Assembly: GCF_001625355.1 (NCBI RefSeq)
Contig: NZ_JSEE01000001.1
Location: 1-64,000 of the forward strand
DNA length: 64,000 nucleotides
Source: Marinomonas sp. TW1
GTDB lineage: Bacteria > Pseudomonadota > Gammaproteobacteria > Pseudomonadales > Marinomonadaceae
Direction: 5' to 3'
A model generated the notes under the pieces. It had not been told where the DNA came from and made no database searches. It saw only the letters and a list, made by a program, of their open reading frames with translations. Shown here piece by piece: positions 48,944 through 58,746 of this stretch (positions are counted from its first letter, which is position 1; the number at the start of each line of letters is the position of its first letter). The position numbers and the translations under genes were made by a program.

Positions 48944-48991
48944 GACATTCTATATGTCTAAAACAGTTTTTCTTTATATTATTTAATATAA
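48944..48991 (+). promoter_or_regulatory. Two dyads in the efflux operon promoter region
   Basis: GACAT-TCTAT-ATGTC (48944-48958) and TTATATTA-TT-TAATATAA (48974-48991) lie 44-91 bases before the adaptor start. A -10-like TATAAC follows at about 49010. Such dyads are typical binding sites of TetR-type efflux regulators, but no regulator gene lies beside the operon. Nothing else was seen in 48766-49034. Confidence 0.45.
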
Positions 48992-49034
48992 TTATTTCGT
49001 TATAACTACACATTTAAAATTCACGGAGTGGTAG

Positions 49035-50135
49035 ATGGAATTAAAAAGTAAGACGGGGATGATTACGGCAATCGGTTTAACCTGTGCCGCTGTCGCTTGG
49101 ATGGTACTTGGCGGAAACGGCATTACTGTCAGTCCAACTAACACAAACAATGCACCGCAAGAGAAGACCCTTGTCACTCAAACCAACGAAAGCCAACCCG
49201 CTTACTCGGTACAAGCCAAAACACTGAGCGCGCAAATCATCGAAGTCCATCTACCATTAAGTGGCCAAACAGCCGCCAATGAGACCCTAACCCTCGTTAA
49301 CAACTACCAAGGCAAAGTGACTAAGTTAGCCATTGAAAAAGGCGATTCGGTCAAACAAGGTCAAGCCATTCTCGCCATCGACACACGAACCTTAAAAACC
49401 CAGATCGAGCAAGCTCAACTCTTAGTTAAGCAACGAGCATTGGAATTAGACGGCATCAAGAAATTGAACGCGGGCAATTTCAGTTCAAAAGTAAATTTAG
49501 CCCAAGCTGAAACCGATCTCGCTTCCGCAAAATCGGCTCTAAAAGCACTAGAAATTGATCTTGAAAATGCCACTCTAACGGCACCATTTAGCGGCATTGT
49601 GAACAGCTTAGATGTGAAACAAGGGCAAGTATTGTCTGTCGGAACACAGGTTGGCAGTTTGGTGTCATTAAATCCGATTAAAATCAGCGTGAACATTCCA
49701 CAGAATAAAATCCAACAAATTCAGCTCGGAACCCTTGGTCACGTCACACTAGAATCAGGCTACGAAGCCGAAGGCGCTGTGTCTTTTATCAACACGACCG
49801 CCAACACATCAAGCCGTACCATCCAAGTTGAAATGGAAGTGGATAATCCTGACAACAAAATCGCCGCTGGGTTAACCGCCAGCGTGGACTTTATTTTGGA
49901 AGCACAGAAAGCGCATGCTTTTTCACCCGCCCTTCTTACGCTAGATGATTCGGGCCATACAGCTGTAAAAACCATCGACATTGATAATAAAGTAAACACC
50001 ATGCCAGTCGTTATCGTCAAATCAGAACGCGATCAAATATGGGTCAAAGGCCTACCAAATAATGTGAATATCATCACCGTCGGTCAGGGCTTTGTGTCCG
50101 AAGGCGATACCGTTAACGCACATTACCAGGATTAA
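49035..50135 (+). CDS. RND efflux periplasmic adaptor (membrane fusion protein)
   Basis: This 366-residue protein links an inner-membrane RND pump to an outer-membrane channel. It has an N-terminal membrane anchor (about 8-27, no lipobox), a barrel-sandwich/lipoyl half (TKLAIEKGDSVKQGQAIL), an alpha-helical hairpin (about 110-175) and a second lipoyl half (ATLTAPFSGIVNSLDV). Beta-barrel and membrane-proximal domains complete it. GGAG lies 7 bases before the ATG. The pump gene follows after 15 bases. Confidence 0.93.
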   Translation: MELKSKTGMITAIGLTCAAVAWMVLGGNGITVSPTNTNNAPQEKTLVTQTNESQPAYSVQAKTLSAQIIEVHLPLSGQTAANETLTLVNNYQGKVTKLAIEKGDSVKQGQAILAIDTRTLKTQIEQAQLLVKQRALELDGIKKLNAGNFSSKVNLAQAETDLASAKSALKALEIDLENATLTAPFSGIVNSLDVKQGQVLSVGTQVGSLVSLNPIKISVNIPQNKIQQIQLGTLGHVTLESGYEAEGAVSFINTTANTSSRTIQVEMEVDNPDNKIAAGLTASVDFILEAQKAHAFSPALLTLDDSGHTAVKTIDIDNKVNTMPVVIVKSERDQIWVKGLPNNVNIITVGQGFVSEGDTVNAHYQD

Positions 50136-50150
50136 CGAGGCTTTTACCCT

Positions 50151-53100
50151 ATGCAAACATTAATTGAAGCCGCTTTAGCCCGCTCTAGAACCGTTATGAT
50201 GTTCTTTGTGTTGGTGCTGATTATGGGCACCGTTTCCTACATTGAAATCCCTAAAGAAAATGACCCAGACATCACCATCCCAATGGCCTACGTTTCAGTA
50301 ACATTGGATGGCATTTCACCGGAAGACGCCGATAGCTTATTAGTCCATCCACTTGAAAAAGAACTACAAGGTCTAGAAGGCTTAAAAGAACTCAAATCCA
50401 CCGCATCTGAAAGTCACGCTTCAATTATGCTGGAGTTTGAATCCGGCGTGGACATCGATCAGGCCATAAGCGACACTCGAGACAAGGTCGATCGTGCAAA
50501 AAGCGAACTGCCTGATGATGCCGAAGAACCTACCGTCACCGAAATCAATCTCTCCACCTTTCCTGTCATTCGAGTCAATTTGTCTGGTAACGTTGATTTC
50601 GCCACGCTCAGTCAAACAGCACAACACTTACAAGACGCCATTGAAGCCATTGATGGTGTCTTGGAAGCCGATATCAGTGGTGATCGTGACCAACAAGCAC
50701 AAATTATTGTCCGACCTGAACAGCTTGAAACCTATAATTTGTCCTTGACCGAAGTCGCCAACTTTGTGGCGGGAAACAACCGTCTTGTGGCAGCGGGCAA
50801 TCTGGACACGGGCGCAGGTCGTTTTTCTCTGAAAGTCCCAGGCTTGCTTAAAACCAAAGAAGACATTCTCAATCTGCCCGTCAAAGTAGACGGAGATCAG
50901 GTCGTTTTATTAGGCGACATCGCAACCGGTGAACTGACGTTTGAAGACCCAAACAGCTATGCTCGTGTGAATGGTAAGCGCAGCATTACGCTTGGCGTTT
51001 CTAAGCGTGTTGGTGTCAACATCATTGAAACCATCGAAGCCGTCAAAGCCGTAGTTGAAAAGGAAAGTGAGTCTTGGCCTGATGGGGTGCAATACAGCTT
51101 AACGGGTGATAAGTCGGTTGATATTAAGACGTCACTCAATGACCTATTCAATAATGTTCTGGCCGCCACCTTACTCGTGATGATCGTTATTGTTTGGGCG
51201 CTGGGCATACGCAGCTCAATTTTAGTCGGCCTAGCCATTCCTGGAGCCTTTCTAGCAGGCATTCTATTGCTCAACTTACAAGGATTCACCATCAACATGG
51301 TGGTCTTGTTTGCTTTGATTTTGAGCGTTGGGATGTTAGTAGATGGCGCTATCGTCGTGACGGAATACGCTGATCGTAAACTCGCAGAAGGGGCATCTAA
51401 ACGTCAAGCTTACAGTGAAGCCGCGAAACGCATGGCCTGGCCTATTACGGCATCGACGGCCACAACCTTGGCTGTGTTTATGCCGTTGTTGTTCTGGCCA
51501 GACATCGTTGGTGAATTTATGCGCTTTATGCCCATCACCATTATTGCTACGCTCGCCTCTTCCCTTGTGATGGCCTTGATTGTGCTACCAACCATTGGCT
51601 CAATCATTGGCAAAAAAGGCGCTTACAGCCAAAAAACCATGAACACGTTGCGCATCACCGAAACCGGTGATCTTAGCCAACTAAGTGGTTTTACAGGTGC
51701 ATATGGTCGCATGCTCACTCGTCTAGTAGAGCACCCAATCTGGGTTTTGCTCTTCACTATCACGCTACTGATTTGTGTGCTCGCCGGTTACGGGAAATTC
51801 GGTAAAGGCGTGGAGTTCTTTCCTAATGTAGAACCGGTGTCAGCAAACTTAGACATTCGCGCCCGCGGCGATTTATCTCTGGATGAAAAAGACGCGTTAG
51901 TCAGACAAGTAGAAGCACAAGTACTTGGCACACCAGAATTAAAGAGTGTTGTGGTAAGGTCCTATGCCACACCGGGTAACAGTTCAGCACCAGACAGCAT
52001 TGGTTCCATCAGCATGGAATTTGTTGATTGGTATGATCGACCTTCCGCCAGCCAGATTTTGGACAAAATACGCGAAAAAACCAAGCAAATCCCAGGCATT
52101 GAAGTCAGTGCTGAAAAAGAACAAGGTGGCCCACAATCAGGTGCCGATATTCAGTTACAGCTTAGCTCCAATTACAGTGAAGCGTTGAATATGGCTGCTG
52201 ACCAAATCACCAAAGAGCTGTTGCAACGGAATGAAATCGTCACCGTTAGTGATGACCGCTCCTTGCCCGGAATCGAATGGCGAATTGATATTAACCGTGA
52301 GGAAGCAAGCCGCTACGGTGTCGACGTAAACAGTTTAGGCAATGTCGTTAAACTGGTGACCACAGGCATTACATTAAGTGACTTCTTGCCAGAAGGCGCG
52401 GACGATAAAATTGACATCGTCTTACGCTACCCGGTTAACCAACGCAGCCTAGATCAACTAGATCAACTGCAAATACCGACCAACCAAGGCAGCATTCCTG
52501 CCAGTAACTTTATCCATCGTTATGCCGCACCGAAACAAGGAGTGGTAAACCGTACCGATGGAAAGAAAACCATTGCCATTGATGCTGACGTGGTCGACGG
52601 ACTGGTTGTGGATGAAGTCATCAAGAAAATTAAAGCCAAGCTGGACGCCTCAGATCTGGATCAAACGGTGACGTATGAATTCCGAGGAAACACCGAAGAA
52701 CAACAAAAATCGATGATTTTCTTGGCCAAAGCCTTTGGCGTGGCCTTTTTCATCATGGCTATTATCTTGGTGACCCAGTTCAATAACTTCTTCCAATGTC
52801 TACTTATCCTCAGTGCGGTGGTGTTTTCAACCATGGGGGTTTTCATCGGCTTAATGGTGAAAGGGCAACCTTTCGGCGTGGTGATGAGTGGCGTTGGCGT
52901 CATTGCCTTAGCCGGCATTGTGGTGAACAATAACATTGTCCTGATCGACACCTTCAATGGCTTACGCAAACAAGGCATGAAGGTAAGAGAAGCCGCCATT
53001 CGCACAGGTGTTCAGCGTTTGCGCCCTGTCATTTTGACGACCATTACTACCATTCTTGGTTTAGTACCTATGGTATTCCAATTAAACATCGATTTGGTTC

Positions 53101-53345
53101 ATCAGTCACTGAGTGTTGGCGCACCTTCCGCTCAATGGTGGACACAACTGTCGACAGCCATTGCTGGCGGCTTAACGTTCGCGACACCGCTGACTTTGAT
53201 CCTGACACCTTGTCTTTTGGTATTAGGCTATCGCCGTAAGGAACGCAAACAGCTTGAAGCCTTGCAAGCGGCAGACGAAGCTGACAACAGCGACATAGAC
53301 ATAGACATGACACCCACTGAGTCGACCACACCTCAGTCAACTTAA
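50151..53345 (+). CDS. RND-family efflux permease (AcrB-like)
   Basis: A 1064-residue inner-membrane antiporter with 12 membrane segments and two large periplasmic loops. The TM4 proton-relay motif reads LVDGAIVV (D398-G399) where AcrB has two aspartates. The TM10 segment has NNN (926-928) near the place of AcrB's key lysine, so proton coupling may differ. The adaptor precedes it; no outer-membrane channel gene follows, so a TolC-like protein must be shared. The C-terminal tail is acidic (DNSDIDIDM). Substrate unpredictable. Confidence 0.92.
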   Translation: MQTLIEAALARSRTVMMFFVLVLIMGTVSYIEIPKENDPDITIPMAYVSVTLDGISPEDADSLLVHPLEKELQGLEGLKELKSTASESHASIMLEFESGVDIDQAISDTRDKVDRAKSELPDDAEEPTVTEINLSTFPVIRVNLSGNVDFATLSQTAQHLQDAIEAIDGVLEADISGDRDQQAQIIVRPEQLETYNLSLTEVANFVAGNNRLVAAGNLDTGAGRFSLKVPGLLKTKEDILNLPVKVDGDQVVLLGDIATGELTFEDPNSYARVNGKRSITLGVSKRVGVNIIETIEAVKAVVEKESESWPDGVQYSLTGDKSVDIKTSLNDLFNNVLAATLLVMIVIVWALGIRSSILVGLAIPGAFLAGILLLNLQGFTINMVVLFALILSVGMLVDGAIVVTEYADRKLAEGASKRQAYSEAAKRMAWPITASTATTLAVFMPLLFWPDIVGEFMRFMPITIIATLASSLVMALIVLPTIGSIIGKKGAYSQKTMNTLRITETGDLSQLSGFTGAYGRMLTRLVEHPIWVLLFTITLLICVLAGYGKFGKGVEFFPNVEPVSANLDIRARGDLSLDEKDALVRQVEAQVLGTPELKSVVVRSYATPGNSSAPDSIGSISMEFVDWYDRPSASQILDKIREKTKQIPGIEVSAEKEQGGPQSGADIQLQLSSNYSEALNMAADQITKELLQRNEIVTVSDDRSLPGIEWRIDINREEASRYGVDVNSLGNVVKLVTTGITLSDFLPEGADDKIDIVLRYPVNQRSLDQLDQLQIPTNQGSIPASNFIHRYAAPKQGVVNRTDGKKTIAIDADVVDGLVVDEVIKKIKAKLDASDLDQTVTYEFRGNTEEQQKSMIFLAKAFGVAFFIMAIILVTQFNNFFQCLLILSAVVFSTMGVFIGLMVKGQPFGVVMSGVGVIALAGIVVNNNIVLIDTFNGLRKQGMKVREAAIRTGVQRLRPVILTTITTILGLVPMVFQLNIDLVHQSLSVGAPSAQWWTQLSTAIAGGLTFATPLTLILTPCLLVLGYRRKERKQLEALQAADEADNSDIDIDMTPTESTTPQST

Positions 53346-53360
53346 CCATGGTCCTTACTG

Positions 53361-53393
53361 TGTGGGTTTCAATCACGGCGATTGAAACCCACA
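53361..53393 (+). terminator. First of two hairpins after the efflux operon
   Basis: A perfect 14-bp stem (TGTGGGTTTCAATC with its complement) around ACGGC, 16 bases past the permease stop. There is no T-run, but it stands directly before the next, stronger terminator. Confidence 0.6.
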
Positions 53394-53403
53394 GGACAGA
53401 CAC

Positions 53404-53443
53404 AAAAAAAACGGGCTTAGAAAATTCTAAGCCCGTTTTTTTT
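53404..53443. terminator. Bidirectional terminator between the efflux operon and metZ
   Basis: A perfect 19-bp inverted repeat (core ACGGGCTTAGAA) with eight A's on one side and eight T's on the other. It serves both convergent units; metZ stops 12 bases further on. Confidence 0.93.
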
Positions 53444-53454
53444 ACTTTATGCCA

Positions 53455-54630
53455 TTAAGCCAGTTGTGATAATGCGGCTTCAACATCGGCAATAATGTCT
53501 TCTATGTCTTCCAGTCCCACCGAAACACGAACCAGACCTTCAGCAATGCCTGCTTTGGCCTTTTCCTCATCGCTTAGACGACCATGAGTGGTCGTCGCCG
53601 GATGCGTTACCAGCGTCTTACTGTCACCTAGGTTGCCTGTGATTGACATTAACTTGGTGCCATTAATAAATGCCCAAGCAGAATCACGCCCACCGTCTAA
53701 TTCAAAAGACAACAAACCGCCAAAGTCTTTTTGTTGCTGCTTCGCCAGCTCATGATATTTATGGCTGGGCAAACCGCCATAATTTACCTTGAGTACTTTA
53801 GGATGCGCTTCAAGGTATTCCGCCAATTGTAACGCACTGGCGGAATGGGCTTTCATTCGCAAAGATAAGGTTTCAAGACCATTCAGCAACACCCAAGCAT
53901 TAAAAGGGCTCATACAAGGCCCAGCACTGCGCATAAAGGCAGTGAAGACATCCACAATCTCTTGGCTGGCAATTAACGCGCCACCTAAGCAACGACCTTG
54001 TCCATCAATAAATTTTGTCGCTGACTGCATGACAATATCCGCACCCTGCGTCAACGGATTTTGCAACGCAGGCGTGGCCAACACAGTATCGACACACAGC
54101 AAAGCATTTTTCGCATGAGCAAATTCCGCCACCTTGGCCACATCAACAACCTCATACAATGGGTTCGATGGTGTCTCAAAATAACATAAGCGAGTTTTGT
54201 CATTGATCGCTGCTTGCCATGCGTCATAATCTGTGGCGTCAACATACACCACTTCCACTCCGAACTTGGTCGTGTAAGTGTTAAAGAACTTCACAGTAGA
54301 GCCAAAAATGTTACGGGAGCAAACCACTCTATCGCCCGCGCTCAACAAACTGTATGCCAAGGTCATTAACGCCGCCATACCAGAACTGGTGGCAATCGCT
54401 GCTTCGCCCTTCTCTAACGTTGCTAAACGCTTCTCAAACAGCTCTACCGTTGGGTTGGTAAAACGTGAATAAACATTACCGTCCTCATCACCCGAAAATT
54501 TGCCTGCCGCTTCTTCTGCACTGGCATAAGCAAAACTGGAAGTGACAAAAATGGCCTCACTGTTTTCTTGCTCTTGAGTTTGACGCGTAGCCGCATGAAT
54601 CGCATTCGTTGCGTCTTTATAAGCCGACAT
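53455..54630 (-). CDS. metZ: O-succinylhomoserine sulfhydrylase
   Basis: MetZ is a PLP enzyme that makes homocysteine directly from O-succinylhomoserine and sulfide, a route typical of pseudomonads. The 391-residue protein of the Cys/Met metabolism family shows SRFTNPTVELFEKRLA, the PLP contact region ATSSGMAALMTL and the PLP lysine in QSATKFIDGQGR. GGAG precedes ATG 54630 by 6 bases; a GTG five codons upstream is less likely. It follows purF, as in Pseudomonas, but a terminator lies between. Direct sulfhydrylation links it to the cysI sulfide supply elsewhere in the window. Confidence 0.94.
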   Translation of the reverse strand: MSAYKDATNAIHAATRQTQEQENSEAIFVTSSFAYASAEEAAGKFSGDEDGNVYSRFTNPTVELFEKRLATLEKGEAAIATSSGMAALMTLAYSLLSAGDRVVCSRNIFGSTVKFFNTYTTKFGVEVVYVDATDYDAWQAAINDKTRLCYFETPSNPLYEVVDVAKVAEFAHAKNALLCVDTVLATPALQNPLTQGADIVMQSATKFIDGQGRCLGGALIASQEIVDVFTAFMRSAGPCMSPFNAWVLLNGLETLSLRMKAHSASALQLAEYLEAHPKVLKVNYGGLPSHKYHELAKQQQKDFGGLLSFELDGGRDSAWAFINGTKLMSITGNLGDSKTLVTHPATTTHGRLSDEEKAKAGIAEGLVRVSVGLEDIEDIIADVEAALSQLA

Positions 54631-54684
54631 TTTGTTCTCCACCAAACAATCTAAAACACTTTATTAATAACGCTTTCAAAAAAA

Positions 54685-54709
54685 CTAAGCCAGGTTAGAC
54701 CTGGCTTAG
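54685..54709 (-). terminator. Terminator of purF
   Basis: A perfect 11-bp stem CTAAGCCAGGT/ACCTGGCTTAG with a 3-base loop, followed on the minus strand by seven T's. It separates purF from metZ. Confidence 0.92.
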
Positions 54710-54736
54710 AATGTACACTAATTGGCCCAATGACTA

Positions 54737-56245
54737 TTACATAGGATGCATCATATCATTAGCTTGCACAGTTTCAACAGAAGCCTTGTTTTCATCATTA
54801 CGGCTACCTTCTAACTTAGCCAAATACTCTAAGTCAATGTCGCCGGTAATGTAAGTCGCGTCAAATACCGAGGTATCAAACTCTCTTACGTCTGAATGCT
54901 TCTCATCGATGCACGCTTCGATCAAATCCTGTAAGTCTTGGAAAATCAATTTATCCGCGCCAATTAACTCACAAATCTCATCGACATTACGGTTGTGAGC
55001 AATCAGCTCTTTCGCCGCGGGCATATCGATACCGTACACATTCGGGTAACGGACTTCCGGGGCTGCCGAGGCGATGTAAACTTTTTTCGCTCCGGCTTCC
55101 CTTGCCATCTCGATGATTTCTTTACTAGTGGTACCACGCACAATGGAATCGTCGACCAATAGAACCGTTTTGTCTTTGAATTCAAATGGCACTGGGTTCA
55201 ATTTCTGACGAACCGATTTTTTACGAACCGATTGACCCGGCATAATAAAAGTACGACCAATATAACGGTTCTTCACCAAGCCTTCACGAAATGGGATATT
55301 CAATGTCTGCGCAATTTGTAACGCAGCGGTGCGACTGGTGTCTGGAATCGGAATCACCACATCAATGTCGTGATCCAGCCACTCGCGACGGATCTTTTCA
55401 GCCAAACGATCCCCCATGTTCATGCGTGCTTTGTAAACCGAAATACGATCAATCACCGTGTCGGGGCGAGCAAAATAGACGTATTCAAACAAACAAGGAC
55501 GTGGCGCTTTTTTCGGTGTGCACTGACGAACATGCACATTATGATTAACATCAAAAAAGATGGCTTCGCCTGGCTCTATGTCACGCTCTAGCTTGAAACC
55601 AGCCGCGTCCAGCGCCACACTTTCAGACGCCACCATGTATTCGATACCATTCTCCGTCTGGCGTGAACCATAAATCAAAGGACGGATGCCGTCTGGGTCA
55701 CGGAAAGCGAGAATACCATAGCCAGTAATCAATGCGACGACTGCATAACCGCCTTCAATACGATGATAAACACGCTCCAAAGCATTAAAAATATCATCAG
55801 GTTTGGGCACTAACTTGCCTTCTTCATGAAGTTCATGAGCAAGAACATTGACCAAAACTTCTGAATCCGACGTCGTGTTGATATGACGCAAATCAGACTC
55901 AAACACTTCCTGCTTCAACTTAGCCGTATTGGTTAAATTACCGTTGTGCGCCAACGAAATACCGTAAGGTGAGTTTACATAGAATGGCTGAGCTTCTGCT
56001 GAACTAGAGGTACCAGCGGTTGGGTAACGCACATGGCCAATACCAATGTTACCCAATAATTTTTTCATATGACGAGTGCGAAATACTTCACTCACCGGAC
56101 CATTGTCTTTGCGCAAACATAAACGTCCATTATGGCTAGTCACCATACCTGCAGCATCCTGCCCACGATGCTGAAGAAGAGTTAACGCATCAAAAATTGA
56201 CTGGTTAACCACCGACGTGCCTACGACACCAACGATACCACACAT
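54737..56245 (-). CDS. purF: Amidophosphoribosyltransferase
   Basis: PurF makes 5-phosphoribosylamine, the committed step of purine synthesis. The 502-residue protein starts MCGIVGVVG, with C2 as the glutaminase nucleophile with no propeptide to remove. It has the RGQDAAGM and VRYPTAG glutaminase segments and the PRPP motif [16 protein letters not shown]. It follows cvpA by 81 bases, as in E. coli (where the two are cotranscribed under PurR). No PurR site was recognised. Confidence 0.97.
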   Translation of the reverse strand: MCGIVGVVGTSVVNQSIFDALTLLQHRGQDAAGMVTSHNGRLCLRKDNGPVSEVFRTRHMKKLLGNIGIGHVRYPTAGTSSSAEAQPFYVNSPYGISLAHNGNLTNTAKLKQEVFESDLRHINTTSDSEVLVNVLAHELHEEGKLVPKPDDIFNALERVYHRIEGGYAVVALITGYGILAFRDPDGIRPLIYGSRQTENGIEYMVASESVALDAAGFKLERDIEPGEAIFFDVNHNVHVRQCTPKKAPRPCLFEYVYFARPDTVIDRISVYKARMNMGDRLAEKIRREWLDHDIDVVIPIPDTSRTAALQIAQTLNIPFREGLVKNRYIGRTFIMPGQSVRKKSVRQKLNPVPFEFKDKTVLLVDDSIVRGTTSKEIIEMAREAGAKKVYIASAAPEVRYPNVYGIDMPAAKELIAHNRNVDEICELIGADKLIFQDLQDLIEACIDEKHSDVREFDTSVFDATYITGDIDLEYLAKLEGSRNDENKASVETVQANDMMHPM

Positions 56246-56271
56246 TATCTAGATCCTCGTGTTGGGGAATT

Positions 56272-56288
56272 GCGGCTTGATAAGCCGC
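56272..56288 (-). other. Small hairpin in the cvpA-purF gap
   Basis: GCGGCTT-GAT-AAGCCGC forms a 7-bp stem 27 bases before the purF ATG. It lacks a T-run, so it is more likely an mRNA structure near the purF leader than a terminator. Confidence 0.4.
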
Positions 56289-56326
56289 ACGATTTTCTCT
56301 CTAATTTTTAATCACTTATTAAGCGA

Positions 56327-56842
56327 TCAATTACCTAGGGCGCGCTCAATGAGAGCCGGATCAATCAGTTCCGAACTCTTGCCTAACATATCACGCGTCC
56401 AATCATTCAACTGCCCTAATTGAGGGATCAATTGCGATGTTTTCCAAAAATCTGTTTCTTGAATGGCTGGACTCAAACTGAACAAGGAGACAAACGCCAC
56501 GACAATTAAACTACCGCGCGCAAAACCAAACAACATACCCATGACTCGATCGGTACTGGATAATCCCGTCACCTGAATCAATGAGCCTAATAAAAAGCTC
56601 ACCAAAGCACCAACCACTAAGGAAGCGACGAACAAAGAAACAAAGGCGACGATATACCGAATCTGATCATTTTGTACCTGCTCAACCAGCAGAGATTGCA
56701 TCTGATCCGAAAACTTCACGGCCACCACAAAGGCAATCACCCAAGTTAATAAGGACAACACCTCTTTGACAAAGCCTCTTTTCAAACTTAACAAAGAAGA
56801 CATCACCACTACTGCAATGATCAACCAATCAACTGTTGCCAT
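56327..56842 (-). CDS. cvpA: Colicin V production protein homologue CvpA
   Basis: A 171-residue inner-membrane protein with four hydrophobic segments (about 3-22, 27-45, 62-88 and 104-124). The N-terminal DWLIIAVVVMSSLLSLKRGFVKE is characteristic. CvpA is needed for colicin V export and envelope tolerance in enterics; its biochemical role is unknown. It lies between the SPOR gene (89 bases) and purF (81 bases), the ancestral order. Confidence 0.92.
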   Translation of the reverse strand: MATVDWLIIAVVVMSSLLSLKRGFVKEVLSLLTWVIAFVVAVKFSDQMQSLLVEQVQNDQIRYIVAFVSLFVASLVVGALVSFLLGSLIQVTGLSSTDRVMGMLFGFARGSLIVVAFVSLFSLSPAIQETDFWKTSQLIPQLGQLNDWTRDMLGKSSELIDPALIERALGN

Positions 56843-56931
56843 TAATTACCTTGCTCCATGAACATGCTTAAATCGCGAGGGAGTGTATCAGATGATCACT
56901 TGATTCCAAATACCGTTAAAGACAAGTGACA

Positions 56932-57495
56932 TTAATTCACTGAATACTTCACCACAAGACCGGCTAAACCAAATTCTTTTTTGATGTCATCACGAATTTT
57001 TTTCGACGTATCTCGTTTGAACTCAGGCCCTACAAAGACCTTGTATAAGGCGTTAGTCGTCATACTGTAGGCGTCATAATTAGCTTTTTTTAACTTCTCA
57101 ACCAAACGCGTCGCATTACTTTTACTTTTAAAGGTGGCAATTTGAACCGCCCATCGATCCGCGACTTTTTTAGGCTCAACCTTTGCCGCTTTTTTCACCG
57201 GCACGGGGGCTTTCACTTCTTGTTTAGGCTGAGTCGTTGAAGACGAAACCGACTTAGCCAGAGGAATAAGCTGAATGTCTTGCGGGGCTTTTTCGGCTTC
57301 TTCTGCAGCAATCTCTTGAGCCGACTTAACTGGCGCAATCTCTACCACTTCAAACGCCGGAGGTTCAGAAACCGCCACTTGCATATCCAGCTCAGGTGGT
57401 CGCTCGCCATCCAAGACTAATGGCAACACGATGGCAGCAGACACTACCATCAAGCCTGCGCCAATCAAACGATAAGTTAAACGTCTGTCAATCAT
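56932..57495 (-). CDS. dedD: SPOR-domain protein (DedD-like)
   Basis: A 187-residue single-pass inner-membrane protein: short cytoplasmic start (MIDRRLTYR), membrane helix (about 10-28), a Pro/Lys/Glu-rich periplasmic linker (about 30-110) and a C-terminal SPOR domain (about 112-186, DRWAVQIATFKSKSNATRLVEKL...). SPOR domains bind denuded peptidoglycan at the septum; DedD supports division. It overlaps folC by 4 bases and lies in the usual folC-dedD-cvpA order. Confidence 0.9.
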   Translation of the reverse strand: MIDRRLTYRLIGAGLMVVSAAIVLPLVLDGERPPELDMQVAVSEPPAFEVVEIAPVKSAQEIAAEEAEKAPQDIQLIPLAKSVSSSTTQPKQEVKAPVPVKKAAKVEPKKVADRWAVQIATFKSKSNATRLVEKLKKANYDAYSMTTNALYKVFVGPEFKRDTSKKIRDDIKKEFGLAGLVVKYSVN

Positions 57496-58742
57496 AAATC
57501 ATTCTTTCCCTTGGCGAATTGCAGATAGTCAGAAACCGTTACAAAAGACCCAAATACGACTAACGGACGCCCTTCTTGCTTTGCTTGCTCAATCGCACCA
57601 AGCAAAGCCAGGGCAATACTAGAGTAACACTGAGTGTTGATATCAAGCGGGGCTAAATATGCCACTAAGTCTTGCGCTTTCGCCCCTCTAGGTCCGGCTA
57701 AGTCGGCACAATGCCAAGTCTCAAAAGAATCCGCAAGAATAGACATCACGGAGCCGATGTCTTTGTCATGCAACATACCACACACCGCAATGGGCTGCGC
57801 ATCCAACACTGCCAATCGTTGTTGTAACTCAATAGCGGCCTCTGGATTATGGGCCACATCAATATACACATCAGGCTGCTGAGACACTTTTTGAAAACGC
57901 CCCGTCAACTCTGCGCTGGCAAACAACTCAATTAAAGCGGATGTTTGGGGTTCTAATCCCATGTAGGTCAACACAGCCACGACGGTCGCGGCATTCTGCA
58001 AAGGTAATGATGGAATCGGTAAGGCTTCAAATCGATGCTCTTCATTCTGCCAAGACCATGTCTTTTGCTGAGCTGAAAATTGGAAATCAACGCCTTTTTG
58101 CTTTAGCACAGCACCTATATCAGCGGCGGTATCTGCAATCCCCTGAGGTGGGTTCACGACACCACTGACTAACAATTTCCCTTCACGTGCGATGCCTGTT
58201 TTTTCGCAAGCAATGACATTAATATCATCCCCCAGCCAATCAACATGATCTAGTGCAATGGAGGTCACCACCGCCACATCCGCATCAATCATGTTTACCG
58301 AATCCAGTCGTCCACCTAAGCCCACTTCCAATACCCAGTAATCCAGTTCAGATTGGTCAAACACCCAAAGGGCAGCTAACGTACTAAACTCAAAATAGGT
58401 TAAGGGAATATCAGCACGCACCTGCTCGATCAACTCAAACGCTTGGCAAATCAAAGCGTCTTCACAAGGCTGGTTGTTCAGAGCGATACGCTCATTGAAA
58501 TGCAGAAAGTGCGGGGAAGTATAAGTACCGACAGAATGCCCTTGAGACACCAAATACTGGGTCAGCATGGCACAAGTGGAACCTTTGCCATTGGTGCCAG
58601 CAACGGTAATAACATTATGCTTAGGACGTTTTAAGCCCAGTTTTGCTAAGACTTTATTCCCTCTTTCTAGACCCAATTCGATCTCAGAGGGGTGTTGGCT
58701 CTCAATGTATGAGAGCCAATCCGCTAATGACGTTGGCGTCAT
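57492..58742 (-). CDS. folC: Dihydrofolate/folylpolyglutamate synthase
   Basis: FolC adds glutamates to dihydropteroate and to tetrahydrofolates. The 416-residue protein has the P-loop TVAGTNGKGSTCAML and the Mur-ligase segments TSPHFLHFNERI, LGGRLDSVN, TSIALDHVDWLG and DVAHNPEA. It starts 4 bases past the accD stop and overlaps the SPOR gene by 4, a tight operon also seen in E. coli and Pseudomonas. Confidence 0.95.
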   Translation of the reverse strand: MTPTSLADWLSYIESQHPSEIELGLERGNKVLAKLGLKRPKHNVITVAGTNGKGSTCAMLTQYLVSQGHSVGTYTSPHFLHFNERIALNNQPCEDALICQAFELIEQVRADIPLTYFEFSTLAALWVFDQSELDYWVLEVGLGGRLDSVNMIDADVAVVTSIALDHVDWLGDDINVIACEKTGIAREGKLLVSGVVNPPQGIADTAADIGAVLKQKGVDFQFSAQQKTWSWQNEEHRFEALPIPSLPLQNAATVVAVLTYMGLEPQTSALIELFASAELTGRFQKVSQQPDVYIDVAHNPEAAIELQQRLAVLDAQPIAVCGMLHDKDIGSVMSILADSFETWHCADLAGPRGAKAQDLVAYLAPLDINTQCYSSIALALLGAIEQAKQEGRPLVVFGSFVTVSDYLQFAKGKNDL

Positions 58743-58746
58743 TTAA

